From Vibrio sinus (GTDB lineage: Bacteria > Pseudomonadota > Gammaproteobacteria > Enterobacterales > Vibrionaceae): 64,000 bases of DNA. Position numbers and translations under genes: made by a program. Under the pieces are notes generated by a model. It was not told where the DNA came from, made no database searches, and saw only the letters and a list, made by a program, of their open reading frames with translations. Position 1 is the stretch's first letter. Every line of letters begins with the position of its first letter. Below are positions 1 through 9,732 of the stretch, one piece after another. The stretch lies in NCBI RefSeq assembly GCF_023634645.1, contig NZ_JAMKMR010000013.1:62001-126000 (forward strand). Direction: 5' to 3'.

Positions 1-1526
1 AAGCATTGATGCTTCCTATCGCAACATTACCAGTTGCAGCGCTTCTACTACGTTTGGGACAACCAGACTTGCTAAACATACCATTTATGGCAGATGCAGG
101 TAGTGCAATATTTACCAACCTACCGTTACTATTCGGGTTGGGTATTGCCATTGGTCTATCCAAGGATGGAGCTGGTGCTGCTGGGCTTGCAGGTGCAGTG
201 GCATATTTTGTACTAGTCGCAACAACTAAATCAATCAACAAAGATATCGACATGTCCTTCTTTGGCGGGATCATCGCCGGGATAATTGCAGGGCACAGCT
301 ACAACGCGTTCCATAAAACTCGTTTGCCCGAGTGGCTAGCCTTTTTTGCAGGTAAACGTTTGGTGCCTATCATGGCAGGTCTATTTGCATTAATTGCTGG
401 TGCAATAGCGGGTGTTATTTGGCCAACAATACAAGACGGATTAAACGCGGCTGCTCATGGTATCGTGCACGCTGGATACGTAGGTGAATTTATCTATGGC
501 GTCCTTAACCGAGCATTGATTCCAGTCGGGCTTCACTATGTATTGAACGCTTACATGTGGTTTGGGCAAGGCACTTGTCAGGAAATCATTACCGCACCGA
601 TTGGTGTTCTGCACAACGCTACCCAGTTGTGTGTTGACCCAGCCGTTGCTAAGCAATTAATTGTTGGTCAGGCGCATACATTCCACTTTGCTAATGCGGT
701 AACACCTGAAATTACCACTGTGGTTGAGAAAGTGACTGACATTGTTAAAACAGGTGACTTGAACCGCTTCTTTGCAGGTGATAAGAGTGCTGGTGCCTTC
801 ATGACTGGATTCTTCCCAATCATGATGTTCGGTTTGCCAGGTGCTGTTTTAGCCATGTATGTGGCTGCGCCTAAGCATCGTCGCCCGCATGTTGCTGGCC
901 TGTTTATCTCTGTTGCTTTGACCGCATTCGTCACTGGTATCACCGAGCCAACCGAATTCATGTTCATGTTCCTAGCGCCTGGCTTGTATGTTATTCATGC
1001 TATTTTGACCGGCTTGTCTTTGGTGGTGACGAATTACCTCGGCATTCTTGATGGGTTTGGCTTCTCTGCAGGTTTGATTGACTTTGTATTGAACTGGGGC
1101 CTGGCGACCAAGCCATTAGAGCTCATATTTGTTGGCTTGGCCTTTGGTGTTATCTATTTCGTTATCTTCTACTTCGCTATTCGCTTCTGGGATTTGAAAA
1201 CGCCTGGACGAGAAGATGAAGACGACGAGGATGCCAATGGTGAAGAAAAAGGTGACGGTGAGTTAGCGCGCCAATATCTAAAAGCCCTGGGTGGTAAAGA
1301 TAACTTAACTTCGATTGACGCTTGTATTACACGTCTTCGCCTTACTCTGAAAGACCGCTCTATTGTCAACGAGACTGTGCTTAAAAAGCTTGGTGCGAAG
1401 GGCGTGGTTAAGCTAGGTGAGAATAATTTGCAGGTCATCTTAGGCCCTCTAGCAGAAATCATTGCTGGCGAAATGAAAGCCATAGGCTCAGGTGATGATT
1501 TATCCGATGTAACCTTACCTCGTTAA
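1..1526 (+). CDS. nagE: PTS N-acetylglucosamine transporter subunit IIBC (5' truncated by the window edge)
   Basis: This is a membrane permease of the phosphotransferase system that imports N-acetylglucosamine and phosphorylates it on entry. The reading frame is open from the first base, and the first residues (ALMLPIATLPVAALLLRLG) match the interior N-terminus of NagE-type IIC proteins, so the true start lies upstream of the window. The IIC part, with many hydrophobic segments and the GITEPTEF motif, fills about the first 400 residues. An acidic linker (roughly bases 1206-1260) leads to a IIB domain, whose phosphorylated cysteine is in DACITRLRL (codon at 1323-1325). There is no IIA domain, so phosphate must come from a separate IIA protein. 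Glucose-type permeases share this fold, so the substrate rests on overall similarity and on the neighbouring glnS, as in other enterics and vibrios. Confidence 0.9.
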   Translation, partial: ALMLPIATLPVAALLLRLGQPDLLNIPFMADAGSAIFTNLPLLFGLGIAIGLSKDGAGAAGLAGAVAYFVLVATTKSINKDIDMSFFGGIIAGIIAGHSYNAFHKTRLPEWLAFFAGKRLVPIMAGLFALIAGAIAGVIWPTIQDGLNAAAHGIVHAGYVGEFIYGVLNRALIPVGLHYVLNAYMWFGQGTCQEIITAPIGVLHNATQLCVDPAVAKQLIVGQAHTFHFANAVTPEITTVVEKVTDIVKTGDLNRFFAGDKSAGAFMTGFFPIMMFGLPGAVLAMYVAAPKHRRPHVAGLFISVALTAFVTGITEPTEFMFMFLAPGLYVIHAILTGLSLVVTNYLGILDGFGFSAGLIDFVLNWGLATKPLELIFVGLAFGVIYFVIFYFAIRFWDLKTPGREDEDDEDANGEEKGDGELARQYLKALGGKDNLTSIDACITRLRLTLKDRSIVNETVLKKLGAKGVVKLGENNLQVILGPLAEIIAGEMKAIGSGDDLSDVTLPR

Positions 1527-1553
1527 GCCATCTCACTTTCCTATCTGTTATTC

Positions 1554-1582
1554 AGCCCCCATCTATTTATGGGGGCTTTTTT
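1554..1582 (+). terminator. Rho-independent terminator of nagE
   Basis: A GC-rich stem (AGCCCCCAT paired with ATGGGGGCT, 6-base loop) is followed by a run of six T. It begins 28 bases after the nagE stop codon. Confidence 0.9.
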
Positions 1583-1703
1583 ACGTCTTCATGTTAGAAC
1601 TGAGTGCCTTTCATCCGTTTCGCATAAATAATTTTATTAATTCACCGAATCGTATTGTGTAACGCCCTAGAATCATGGATCATTGGTCAGGATAATATTT
1701 TCT

Positions 1704-1721
1704 CTAATGTGTCGACATTAG
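1704..1721. repeat. 18-bp inverted repeat in the glnS upstream region
   Basis: The seven-base arms CTAATGT and ACATTAG flank GTCG, about 40 bases before the glnS start codon. It could be an mRNA hairpin in the leader or an operator. I do not recognise the motif. A TTGACA hexamer follows at about 1726. Confidence 0.5.
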
Positions 1722-1758
1722 GGGTTTGACAATACTGAATACATTTGAGGTGCCATAG

Positions 1759-3429
1759 ATGAGTGAGATTGAGGCTCGTCCATCGAATTTCATTCGCCAA
1801 ATAATCGATAAAGATTTAGCGAGTGGTAAACATACTAGCGTGCATACCCGTTTCCCGCCGGAACCAAACGGCTATCTTCATATTGGGCATGCGAAATCCA
1901 TTTGTTTAAATTTCGGTATTGCTCAGGATTACCAGGGCCAGTGCAACCTGCGCTTTGATGATACAAACCCAGAAAAAGAAGAAGTCGAATACGTTGAATC
2001 TATAAAACATGACGTTCACTGGCTTGGTTTTGAATGGGCAGGTGAAGTGTGTTATTCATCCAATTACTTCGATAAGCTGTACGGATATGCTGTCGAGCTT
2101 ATTAACAAAGGTCTAGCTTATGTTGATGAGCTTACACCAGATGAGATCAGAGAGTATCGTGGTACGTTAAAAGAGCCAGGTAAAGCTAGTCCTTATCGTG
2201 ATAGAAGTGTCGAAGAAAACCTAGCACTGTTTGAAAAAATGCGCGCAGGTGGCTTCGAAGAGGGCAAAGCTTGTCTTCGCGCCAAGATCGATATGGGTTC
2301 GTCGTTTATGGTGATGCGCGATCCGGTACTGTATCGAGTGCGCTTTGCTCATCATCATCAAACGGGTGATAAGTGGTGTATTTACCCAATGTACGACTTT
2401 ACACACTGTATTTCTGATGCGCTTGAAAACATTACTCACTCTTTGTGTACATTGGAGTTTCAAGACAATCGTCGCTTGTATGATTGGGTGTTGGACAACA
2501 TATCGATAGAAAGCCAGCCTCACCAGTATGAGTTTAGCCGTTTAAACCTTGAGTATACGGTGATGTCTAAGCGTAAGCTCAACCAGCTCGTTACTGAGAA
2601 TCTCGTGGAAGGCTGGGATGACCCACGTATGCCGACGATCTCTGGTCTACGTCGCCGCGGTTTCACCCCTGCGTCAATTCGAGAATTTTGTCAGCGTATT
2701 GGTGTGACTAAGCAAGAGAACATGATTGAGTTCAGTTCGTTAGAATCATGTATCCGTGACGACTTGAATGAAAATGCCCCTCGCGCTATGGCGGTATTAG
2801 ACCCTGTTAAAGTCGTTATTGAGAATTTCGATGCGTCTACGACGGAAACACTTACAATTGCCAATCATCCTAATAAGCCTGAAATGGGCACGCGTGAAGT
2901 GCCATTTACGCGCGAGCTTTGGATAGAGCGTGATGATTTTCGTGAAGAAGCAAACAAGAAATACAAACGCTTAGTCTTGGGCAAAGAGGTTCGTTTACGT
3001 GGTGCTTACGTGATCAAAGCTGAGCGTATTGAAAAAGACGACCAGGGTGACATTACCACGATTTATTGCACCTATGATCCAGAAACGTTAGGCAAAAACC
3101 CGTCGGATGGGCGTAAAGTCAAAGGGGTGATTCATTGGGTCTCTGCTGACAAAGGCTTGAGTGCTGAAATTCGCTTGTATGATCGCCTGTTTACTGTACC
3201 AAATCCAGCAGCAGCTGATGATTTCGCTTCTACGCTGAATCCGAATTCTTTGGTAACAATGAAGGGTTACGTAGAGCCAAGCTTAGCCGATGCGCAGGCA
3301 GAAAAAGGTATTCAGTTTGAGAGAACGGGGTATTTTTGTTTGGATAATAAAGACGCTAGCCCTGACGCCTTGGTATTTAATCGTACCGTTGGTCTGAGAG
3401 ATTCTTGGACAAAGATCGAAAGCAATTAG
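1759..3429 (+). CDS. glnS: Glutaminyl-tRNA synthetase
   Basis: This class I aminoacyl-tRNA synthetase charges tRNA-Gln with glutamine in the cytoplasm. The 556-residue length is normal for the gamma-proteobacterial enzyme. The HIGH-type signature appears as [15 protein letters not shown] near residue 35. The KMSKS-type loop appears as VMSKRK near residue 270. The C-terminal half carries the anticodon-binding beta barrels. An SD-like GAGG lies 8 bases before the ATG. The gene follows nagE after a terminator and a 176-base gap, so it probably has its own promoter. It converges with fur across a shared terminator. Confidence 0.97.
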   Translation: MSEIEARPSNFIRQIIDKDLASGKHTSVHTRFPPEPNGYLHIGHAKSICLNFGIAQDYQGQCNLRFDDTNPEKEEVEYVESIKHDVHWLGFEWAGEVCYSSNYFDKLYGYAVELINKGLAYVDELTPDEIREYRGTLKEPGKASPYRDRSVEENLALFEKMRAGGFEEGKACLRAKIDMGSSFMVMRDPVLYRVRFAHHHQTGDKWCIYPMYDFTHCISDALENITHSLCTLEFQDNRRLYDWVLDNISIESQPHQYEFSRLNLEYTVMSKRKLNQLVTENLVEGWDDPRMPTISGLRRRGFTPASIREFCQRIGVTKQENMIEFSSLESCIRDDLNENAPRAMAVLDPVKVVIENFDASTTETLTIANHPNKPEMGTREVPFTRELWIERDDFREEANKKYKRLVLGKEVRLRGAYVIKAERIEKDDQGDITTIYCTYDPETLGKNPSDGRKVKGVIHWVSADKGLSAEIRLYDRLFTVPNPAAADDFASTLNPNSLVTMKGYVEPSLADAQAEKGIQFERTGYFCLDNKDASPDALVFNRTVGLRDSWTKIESN

Positions 3430-3453
3430 AGCGTTCACTCTAAATAGCTTATT

Positions 3454-3488
3454 AAAAAACCAGCTTACTTTAGGAAGCTGGTTTTTTT
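3454..3488. terminator. Bidirectional terminator between glnS and fur
   Basis: The stem AACCAGCTT/AAGCTGGTT has A-runs on the left and T-runs on the right, so it can end transcription from both converging genes. Confidence 0.9.
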
Positions 3489-3516
3489 GTCCGTGTAATT
3501 GGCTCGATAGAGACGT

Positions 3517-3966
3517 TTACTTTTTGAGTTTGTGCGCGTCTGGGTTCTCTTTGCAAGTTCCATCACTGCATTTACCGTACAAATATAAGCTATGGTTGGT
3601 CAAATCAACGTTATATTTAGCCGCTATTTCCTTTTGGCGCTCTTCGATGATGTCATCTGAAAACTCGATCACTTCTCCACAATCTAAGCAGACCAAATGG
3701 TCATGATGGTGTTGAGTCGACAGTTCGAAAACTGACTTACCGCCTTCAAAATGGTGTCTAGTTACGATACCTGCATCATCAAATTGGTTGAGTACCCGGT
3801 AAACGGTAGCAAGGCCAATTTCTTCGCCAATATCAATCAGCTTTTTATAAAGGTCCTCAGCACTAATGTGTTGGCATTCAGGCTGCTGAAGAACTTCTAA
3901 AATCTTTAGCCTTGGTAGGGTAACTTTAAGACCAGCATCCTTTAACGCTTGGTTGTTATCTGACAT
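3517..3966 (-). CDS. fur: Ferric uptake regulator Fur
   Basis: Fur is a cytoplasmic repressor that binds Fe(II) and shuts down iron-acquisition genes. The 149-residue protein begins MSDNNQALKDAG. It has an N-terminal winged-helix DNA-binding domain, with the recognition region around GLATVYRVLNQF. The histidine-rich metal segment QHHHDHLVCLDCG follows near residue 90, with a second pair of cysteines (CSDGTC) near the C-terminus. The frame is open 17 codons further upstream, but AGGAAA sits about 6 bases before the chosen ATG and the family starts here. I see no clear Fur box just upstream, so autoregulation is not evident. Confidence 0.96.
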   Translation of the reverse strand: MSDNNQALKDAGLKVTLPRLKILEVLQQPECQHISAEDLYKKLIDIGEEIGLATVYRVLNQFDDAGIVTRHHFEGGKSVFELSTQHHHDHLVCLDCGEVIEFSDDIIEERQKEIAAKYNVDLTNHSLYLYGKCSDGTCKENPDAHKLKK

Positions 3967-4170
3967 ATGTTTTCCTGTTGATGACCTGTTTAATTTAACA
4001 GCTTTCAAGTATCTCAATCATTATATTGTAGTCGCAAACAACAATAAACCACGAAGTTCAAAGGGTTACTAATAAATTTTATTCGATGCCGAAATTTTTT
4101 ATTAAACTAGTGGTTAGACCAGATATTATTTGTCATTATTGTGTTGGTAATTGGTGTGATTAGGATAGAA

Positions 4171-4653
4171 ATGATGAACAAGTTACTTGCCTCTGTATAT
4201 AAGCCTAATGTTGTAAGAAGAGTGCTAAATTTATGGCCTCCGTTTTGGGGTTCGGGTATTAAAATCGTCAGTATTAGCGATGACTTTCGCTCGGTAAGTG
4301 TGCGGTTGAAGTTCAGGTGGTGGAATAAGAATGCTAACAGAGCGCAATATGGTGGCAGCATTTTCTCTCTTACAGATCCTGTCTATGCGCTGATGCTGAT
4401 GGGGATTCTTGGTAAGGAGTACTATGTATGGGATAAAGAAGCCAGTATTAATTTTATTAAACCGGGCTACAGCGACTTATACGCAGACTTTATTATTTCC
4501 GATGATCAAATATCGACCATACTATCGAGTACTTTAAATGGTGAGAAATGTTTCCCAGAGTTTGTTGTGCGTGTGAAGGATAAAAGCGACGAAGTGGTGT
4601 CGGAAGTGCAGCGTGTCTTATATGTAAGAAAGAAACCAGCGTTTAGAGAGTAG
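4171..4653 (+). CDS. DUF4442 hotdog-fold protein of unknown substrate
   Basis: This 160-residue protein resembles the DUF4442 branch of hotdog-fold thioesterase-like proteins. The supporting pattern is GGSIFSLTDPVYALMLMGILG in the first half, followed by a beta-rich stretch around KEASINFIKPG. Members are suspected acyl-thioester hydrolases or binders, but no substrate is established and I infer none. AGGAT 4 bases upstream supports the ATG at 4171. A second ATG is at 4174, and the frame is also open upstream to 4141. The gene lies alone between divergent fur and convergent fldA. Confidence 0.75.
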   Translation: MMNKLLASVYKPNVVRRVLNLWPPFWGSGIKIVSISDDFRSVSVRLKFRWWNKNANRAQYGGSIFSLTDPVYALMLMGILGKEYYVWDKEASINFIKPGYSDLYADFIISDDQISTILSSTLNGEKCFPEFVVRVKDKSDEVVSEVQRVLYVRKKPAFRE

Positions 4654-4659
4654 GGTAAT

Positions 4660-4708
4660 AAGAATAAGATCCAAGCTAGGCGAAACACATCGGATGAATC
4701 TTATTCTT
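4660..4708. terminator. Probable bidirectional terminator between the DUF4442 gene and fldA
   Basis: Eleven-base arms AAGAATAAGAT and ATCTTATTCTT are separated by 27 bases. The stem is AT-rich and the loop is long, so the call is moderate. Confidence 0.5.
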
Positions 4709-4729
4709 TGTTGAACCAAACCTACGAGG

Positions 4730-5263
4730 TTAGCCTTCTAGCTCTGAAAGGCACATCTCTTCGTGGATCTGCTTAACCCAGTTCGACACTCTTTCGTCGG
4801 TCAATTCTGGCTGGCGATCTTCATCAATGCATAGGCCAATGAACTGGCTGTCATCGTCTTCAAGAACCGCTTTTGATGCTTCAAATTCATAGCCGTCCGT
4901 TGATGTATGGCCAAGGATGGTTGCTCCTTTCGCTTCTACGATATCACGAACCGTACCCATCGCATCACAGAAATACTCAGCGTAGTCTTCTTGGTCACCA
5001 CAGCCGAAGATAGCGACAAGTTTGCCTGAAAAGTCGATGCTTTCGAGCTCTGGGAAAAAGTCATCCCAGTCACATTGTGATTCGCCGTAATACCAAGTTG
5101 GGATGCCAAGTAGCAATAAGTCGAAGTTTTCAATATCTTCTTTACTACTTTTCGCGATGTCTTGAACATGTACCAGGCTTTTACCTAATTGTTTTTGAAT
5201 CATCTTTGCGATAGCTTCAGTATTGCCCGTATCGCTACCAAAGAAGATGCCTACACTTGCCAT
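4730..5263 (-). CDS. fldA: Flavodoxin 1
   Basis: This is a small FMN-binding electron carrier in the cytoplasm. It donates electrons to enzymes such as methionine synthase, IspG/IspH and radical-SAM enzymes. The 177-residue protein has the FMN phosphate loop FFGSDTGNTEAIA at the N-terminus, the aromatic FMN-stacking region PTWYYGE near residue 57, and the CGDQEDYAEYFCDA segment typical of long-chain flavodoxins. It is probably the last gene of a ybfF-DUF2788-fldA transcription unit on the minus strand. The order is shared with other vibrios. FldA often backs up ferredoxin under iron limitation, which suits its place near fur, but no Fur box is obvious. Confidence 0.95.
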   Translation of the reverse strand: MASVGIFFGSDTGNTEAIAKMIQKQLGKSLVHVQDIAKSSKEDIENFDLLLLGIPTWYYGESQCDWDDFFPELESIDFSGKLVAIFGCGDQEDYAEYFCDAMGTVRDIVEAKGATILGHTSTDGYEFEASKAVLEDDDSQFIGLCIDEDRQPELTDERVSNWVKQIHEEMCLSELEG

Positions 5264-5312
5264 AGAGAATTTACCTTTGATTTTGTCTATATCTGGCTGA
5301 CGAATAGAGGGT

Positions 5313-5531
5313 CTATAAACCAGTGCCCTCCCAAGTGAGCTGTATTATGCCTTTTGCAATAAACCCAGTACAGCCGAGGAAGAGAACTAGCCAAACTATA
5401 CGACGCCCGAATGGCGGAACATTACCTTGCTTTAATACGTCTTTAATTGCCATTCCAATCAGAAAGAAAATAGACGCAAACAGCAGATCAAGTCCAATCG
5501 ACTCAATAATGTTCATGTAGTCGTATAGCAT
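5313..5531 (-). CDS. DUF2788 small membrane protein
   Basis: This 72-residue protein has two hydrophobic helices (about residues 14-32 and 46-64) separated by a basic loop (KDVLKQGNVPPFGRR). It matches what I recall of DUF2788, a family of small inner-membrane proteins of unknown function found beside fldA and ybfF in vibrios. AGGGA 5 bases upstream supports the start at 5531. MNIIESIG, five codons in, is an alternative. Confidence 0.75.
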   Translation of the reverse strand: MLYDYMNIIESIGLDLLFASIFFLIGMAIKDVLKQGNVPPFGRRIVWLVLFLGCTGFIAKGIIQLTWEGTGL

Positions 5532-5612
5532 GATATCCCTTTATGCCAATTTAATTGGGCGAACTATAACATTGTTATAGTCTAAAGTTAATTCGAGTGT
5601 CGCGTAATCTTG

Positions 5613-6383
5613 TTACGATTTTTGCAGAAACTTGCTGAGTACGCGAAGTACATCTTTTGGCTTTTCTGCATGCAGCCAATGCCCCGTATTGGCAATGACA
5701 TGCGCTTTCACATTGGTAAACTGCTGTTGGATGAGAGACTGGTGTTCGGCAACAATATAGTCTGAATCTCCCCCTTTTAACAATAATGTCGGGACAGTAA
5801 TAGGTTCTACTTGTTGCCAGCCTAAAATATTCCAATAGTTTTGTTCAATCGATGGGACGTTAAATCGCCAGCGGAATATGCCCGCATCGTTATAAAGTGA
5901 TTTACTTAAAAATTGCCTAACTCCCTCCATTTCAATATGTTGGGCAAGAAGCGTCATAGCATCACTTCGAGATTGCGGCTCGTTTTCCATTACCGCATGT
6001 AAGCCTGCGAGAACGTTCTCATGTCGGCGTTCAGTGTAGGCAACAGGGGCCATATCTAGCACCGCCAGCTGTTTGACTTGTTGGCGTGCAATATCGGCAA
6101 GTTTTATGGCGACTTTTCCACCCATCGAGTGACCAACTAAGCTACAAGAGGTAATATTTAACTCATCAAGCACATTTTTGACATCTTGCGCCATCGCAGC
6201 ATAGTTATGTTCTTCACTGTGGAAAGATCGTCCGTGGTTTCTTACGTCTACACTAAGAACTTGATATTGTGTCTTTAGTTCTCGTGCGAGCAAACCTAGG
6301 TTGTCTAAATTACCAAATAGGCCATGGATCAATACGAGGGTATGACCCGCCCCTTCTAATTTGTAGTTGAGCAGCTGTGACAT
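5613..6383 (-). CDS. ybfF: Alpha/beta-hydrolase, YbfF-type esterase
   Basis: This 256-residue cytoplasmic alpha/beta-hydrolase resembles E. coli YbfF, which has esterase activity on acyl substrates. The oxyanion-hole segment LIHGLFGNLDNLG is near residue 18, the nucleophile elbow GHSMGG near residue 85, and the catalytic histidine is in NTGHWLHAEKP near the end. Its physiological substrate is not known. It is divergent from seqA, with 92 bases between the two starts, and lies upstream of DUF2788 and fldA on the same strand. The SD sequence is weak. Confidence 0.88.
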   Translation of the reverse strand: MSQLLNYKLEGAGHTLVLIHGLFGNLDNLGLLARELKTQYQVLSVDVRNHGRSFHSEEHNYAAMAQDVKNVLDELNITSCSLVGHSMGGKVAIKLADIARQQVKQLAVLDMAPVAYTERRHENVLAGLHAVMENEPQSRSDAMTLLAQHIEMEGVRQFLSKSLYNDAGIFRWRFNVPSIEQNYWNILGWQQVEPITVPTLLLKGGDSDYIVAEHQSLIQQQFTNVKAHVIANTGHWLHAEKPKDVLRVLSKFLQKS

Positions 6384-6475
6384 TTTATTTTATTCGTGAC
6401 TGGTTTAACGTAGAGTATCTGACAAGATCTCGTTATAATCTTACAGAGTTTAAACATTGAGATTGTGAAAAGCGA

Positions 6476-7024
6476 ATGAAAACAATTGAGGTTGATGAGG
6501 ATCTATACCGCTACATCGCTGGCCAGACGCAGCACATAGGTGAAAGTGCGTCCGATATATTGCGTCGCCTGCTTAAAGTAGAATCAAATAATACAAGTGC
6601 TGGTGGTTCTTTGCTCAAAGCAGGAATGGCTGACAAAGGAATTGTCGTCAGTAAAGATATCGTAAAAGACAGTGCACTAGACGGCGTGAAAGAAATGCGC
6701 TCGCTATTGATATCTGATGAATTTGCCGGTTTAAAAAAAGCCATTGATAGATTTATGCTTGTCCTCTCAACCCTTTATCGCATTGACGCAAGCAGCTTTT
6801 CAGAAGCGAGTCAGGTAAAAGGGCGGAAAAGGGTCTACTTCGCTGATAACGAAAAGACATTGTTAGCAAATGGCAACACGACTAAGCCTAAAGCGATACC
6901 AAACACTCCTTTTTGGGTCATCACCAATAACAATACCAGCCGCAAAAGACAAATGGTCGAACAACTCATGGTGAGGATGAACTTTTCGTCAGATTTAATA
7001 GAAAAAGTCACCAACTCAATTTAA
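6476..7024 (+). CDS. seqA: Replication initiation negative regulator SeqA
   Basis: SeqA binds hemimethylated GATC sites behind the replication fork, sequesters the origin and delays re-initiation. The 182-residue protein has the N-terminal oligomerisation segment MKTIEVDEDLYRYIA. The C-terminal DNA-binding domain follows, including the stretch PNTPFWVITNNNTSRKR near residue 142. The start is supported by family alignment. The gene precedes pgm, as in E. coli and other vibrios, with a possible terminator or attenuator in the 80-base gap. Confidence 0.96.
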   Translation: MKTIEVDEDLYRYIAGQTQHIGESASDILRRLLKVESNNTSAGGSLLKAGMADKGIVVSKDIVKDSALDGVKEMRSLLISDEFAGLKKAIDRFMLVLSTLYRIDASSFSEASQVKGRKRVYFADNEKTLLANGNTTKPKAIPNTPFWVITNNNTSRKRQMVEQLMVRMNFSSDLIEKVTNSI

Positions 7025-7037
7025 GTCAAAATAAAAT

Positions 7038-7080
7038 AGCCTCATCGCCTCTCCAATAAAGCAGATGGGGCTTTTATTTT
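7038..7080 (+). terminator. Terminator or attenuator between seqA and pgm
   Basis: A nine-base stem (AGCCTCATC with GATGGGGCT, one G-U pair) is followed by TTTTATTTTT. It may reduce read-through into pgm rather than abolish it. Confidence 0.7.
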
Positions 7081-7104
7081 TCGAAGATATTTAAGGATTT
7101 CAGT

Positions 7105-8751
7105 ATGGCTATTCATCCTAGAGCGGGGCAGAAAGCCCAGCAGCAAGACCTCTACAACATCCCATCCTTAGTCTCCAATTACTATCTGCTACAACCTTCT
7201 GCCAATGCACCAGAGCAACGCGTTCAGTTCGGGACTTCTGGCCATCGAGGTTGCGCTGACAAGCATACCTTTAACGAGCACCATATTTTGGCAATTGCTC
7301 AATCGGTCGCGGAAGTGCGTGCTGAGCATGGTGCCACGGGGCCTTTATTTGTTGGTAAAGATACTCACGCTTTATCCGAACCTGCTTTTAATAGTGTTGT
7401 TCAGGTTTTGATTGCGAATGGGGTACAGGTTGTGGCTCAAGAGGATAATGGCTATACACCCACTCCTGGGATTTCTCATGCCATTTTGACTCATAACCTT
7501 AAGCATGACGAAAAAGCGGATGGTTTAGTGATTACTCCATCTCACAATCCTCCGCAAGATGGTGGGATCAAGTACAACCCTCCTCACGGTGGGCCTGCTG
7601 AAGGCGCTTTGACAAAGCGAATCGAAGACAGAGCGAATATTCTTATTGCAGAGGGCCTGCAGGGTGTGAAGCGCGTCAGTGTCGAGCAAGCTAAATCTTC
7701 ACCACTTTACCAAGAAATGGATCTTGTTTCGCCTTATGTTGAAGATCTAGTCAACGTTGTGGATATGGAAGCGATACAGGGTGCGAACTTAAATATTGGC
7801 GTAGACCCGCTTGGTGGCAGTGGCATTGAATATTGGAAGAAAATCGCTCAGGTATATCACTTAAACCTCACTTTGGTTAATGATGCTGTCGATCCGTCAT
7901 TTCAATTCATGTCGTTAGACAAAGATGGTGCAATCCGAATGGACTGCTCGTCACCCTATGCCATGGCAGGATTGCTTGCGCTTAAAGATGAATATGATTT
8001 GGCATTTGGTAACGACCCGGACTATGACCGCCATGGTATCGTGACGCCTAAAGGTTTAATGAATCCCAACCATTTTCTAGCAGTGTGTATTGATTATTTA
8101 TATCGCCATCGAGAAGGCTGGGCAAAAGAAGTCGCGGTTGGAAAAACCTTGGTTTCTAGCGCTTTGATAGACAAAGTTGTCGCGGCACTTGGCCGAGAGT
8201 TATGCGAAGTCCCCGTTGGATTTAAATGGTTTGTTGATGGGCTACATTCGGGACGCTTCGGATTTGGTGGAGAAGAGAGTGCGGGCGCGTCTTTCCTTCG
8301 TCAAGATGGTACACCTTGGTCAACCGATAAAGACGGCATTATTTTGTGCTTGCTTGCGGCAGAAATTACCGCAGTGACGGGTAAGAACCCTCAGCAATAT
8401 TATGAGGAACTGGCCAGTCAGCATGGAGAATCCCAGTACAATCGAATTCAGGCGGTAGCTAACAGTGAGCAGAAAAAAGTCTTAGCAAATTTAAGCCCTG
8501 ATATGGTGTCGGCACAGGAACTGGCCGGTGATCCTATCACTGCAAGGCTGACTCATGCGCCAGGTAATGGTGCAGCGATTGGTGGATTAAAGGTAACGAC
8601 TGATTTTGGTTGGTTTGCTGCCCGCCCATCAGGTACTGAGGACGTTTACAAAATCTATTGTGAAAGCTTTAAAGGCAGTGAGCACTTAAAGCAAATTGAG
8701 TCAGAAGCTCAAGATATAGTGAACCAAGTCTTTCAAGGTGCAGGGTTGTAA
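7105..8751 (+). CDS. pgm: Phosphoglucomutase, alpha-D-glucose specific
   Basis: This enzyme interconverts glucose 1-phosphate and glucose 6-phosphate in the cytoplasm. It links glycolysis to glycogen and to sugar-nucleotide synthesis for the cell envelope. The 548-residue length is standard. The active-site phosphoserine is in [11 protein letters not shown] (about residue 146). The metal-binding loop is DPDYDRHG. The sugar-recognition motif is GGEESAGAS. The phosphate-binding loop near the C-terminus is [17 protein letters not shown] 7 bases upstream supports the start. Confidence 0.96.
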   Translation: MAIHPRAGQKAQQQDLYNIPSLVSNYYLLQPSANAPEQRVQFGTSGHRGCADKHTFNEHHILAIAQSVAEVRAEHGATGPLFVGKDTHALSEPAFNSVVQVLIANGVQVVAQEDNGYTPTPGISHAILTHNLKHDEKADGLVITPSHNPPQDGGIKYNPPHGGPAEGALTKRIEDRANILIAEGLQGVKRVSVEQAKSSPLYQEMDLVSPYVEDLVNVVDMEAIQGANLNIGVDPLGGSGIEYWKKIAQVYHLNLTLVNDAVDPSFQFMSLDKDGAIRMDCSSPYAMAGLLALKDEYDLAFGNDPDYDRHGIVTPKGLMNPNHFLAVCIDYLYRHREGWAKEVAVGKTLVSSALIDKVVAALGRELCEVPVGFKWFVDGLHSGRFGFGGEESAGASFLRQDGTPWSTDKDGIILCLLAAEITAVTGKNPQQYYEELASQHGESQYNRIQAVANSEQKKVLANLSPDMVSAQELAGDPITARLTHAPGNGAAIGGLKVTTDFGWFAARPSGTEDVYKIYCESFKGSEHLKQIESEAQDIVNQVFQGAGL

Positions 8752-8774
8752 TGTAATTCTTTGCTCCGGTTAGT

Positions 8775-8808
8775 AAAAAAGCAGCGACAAGTCGGTCGCT
8801 GCTTTTTT
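8775..8808. terminator. Bidirectional terminator after pgm
   Basis: The stem GCAGCGAC/GTCGCTGC is flanked by A6 on the left and T6 on the right. It serves pgm and the converging DUF1853 gene. Confidence 0.92.
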
Positions 8809-8821
8809 ATTTCGTCCATAT

Positions 8822-9664
8822 TTACCCGCTTTCTTGGGGCCAATGATCGGGCACAATAAACCAAAATGTTCCGGTCGCTGTTTGGTAATGGCGAGCATGT
8901 GATGATGATACTGGTTCTGCTGGAGTCTGAAAGGTTTCTAACCCGGTAATCCACTGGTGTTTTACTAGCGAGAACAGCGGCTCTTCAATCAAATGTTGTT
9001 GGTGTTGGTAGCACCAATAGCCTTTGATTCGTGATTGGCATAGGGTCTCTGCTAAGCAGGTCGTAGGTATTGGGTAGTTTGCAAACGGGTTGGTGTATAG
9101 ACGTCCTTGCATCAACAAATGTTTGCTAATATTTTCCCACTGTGGATAGGCTTGTTGAAATGCATCAGATGTTGACATATTCAACTGATGTTCAAGCATT
9201 CTAGCCAGTTTCAAATCCAACCTATCATGGGCGCTGGGGCCATACCAGCGTTCCTCGTGCAGTAAGTAAAACTTAATCGCGATTTCCCAATGTTCCACTT
9301 GGTTTAGTGCTAAGTTGTTAACAATAAAGTCGATAGCGCCAAGTGTTTTGCCATTTTGATTAAGTTGAATTTCTTCTGCTAGCAATTGGTAATTATTGGC
9401 TTGTGAAAACAGTTGGCTAAATATGTATTGGTAGACAAACCCAAGTCGCGGATTACCTTGATATGACTCAGGCCAATCCATCTGAACATTTTGAACGGGG
9501 CTCGCCTGCCATACCGGAGCATTGTGTTTGAACAAGCTTGGTGTATTTTGTACCCACTGGGCGATTCGAGTAAGTGGTGTCATTGATTGATAATCTTTGC
9601 AAGTAATATGCTTGTTAGTAGGTAGCTTATGTCTATTCGACTTGAATGTAGAGTGTTTCGACAT
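8822..9664 (-). CDS. DUF1853 family protein
   Basis: This 280-residue protein resembles the DUF1853 family, whose function is unknown. A segment near residue 105 reads GAIDFIVNN followed about 10 residues later by HWEIAIKFYL. The D...E-x-K spacing resembles PD-(D/E)XK nuclease folds, and I recall the family being placed near that group, but this is an inference and not a demonstrated activity. The start at 9664 has an AAGG 5 bases upstream. An internal ATG at 9583 (MTPLTRIAQW) would give a more typical N-terminus, so the start is uncertain. It is divergent from the Nif3-family gene. Confidence 0.75.
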   Translation of the reverse strand: MSKHSTFKSNRHKLPTNKHITCKDYQSMTPLTRIAQWVQNTPSLFKHNAPVWQASPVQNVQMDWPESYQGNPRLGFVYQYIFSQLFSQANNYQLLAEEIQLNQNGKTLGAIDFIVNNLALNQVEHWEIAIKFYLLHEERWYGPSAHDRLDLKLARMLEHQLNMSTSDAFQQAYPQWENISKHLLMQGRLYTNPFANYPIPTTCLAETLCQSRIKGYWCYQHQQHLIEEPLFSLVKHQWITGLETFQTPAEPVSSSHARHYQTATGTFWFIVPDHWPQESG

Positions 9665-9732
9665 TCTGGCCTTAAATTGTTATAAACAACTCAACGCTTC
9701 GCTGGTATTACCCAAGTATAAAGGCTAATGAA

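Noticed and set aside
3967..4017. N-terminal extension of Fur by 17 residues
   Set aside because: The SD and the family start both point to the ATG at 3966; the extension has no counterpart in Fur proteins.
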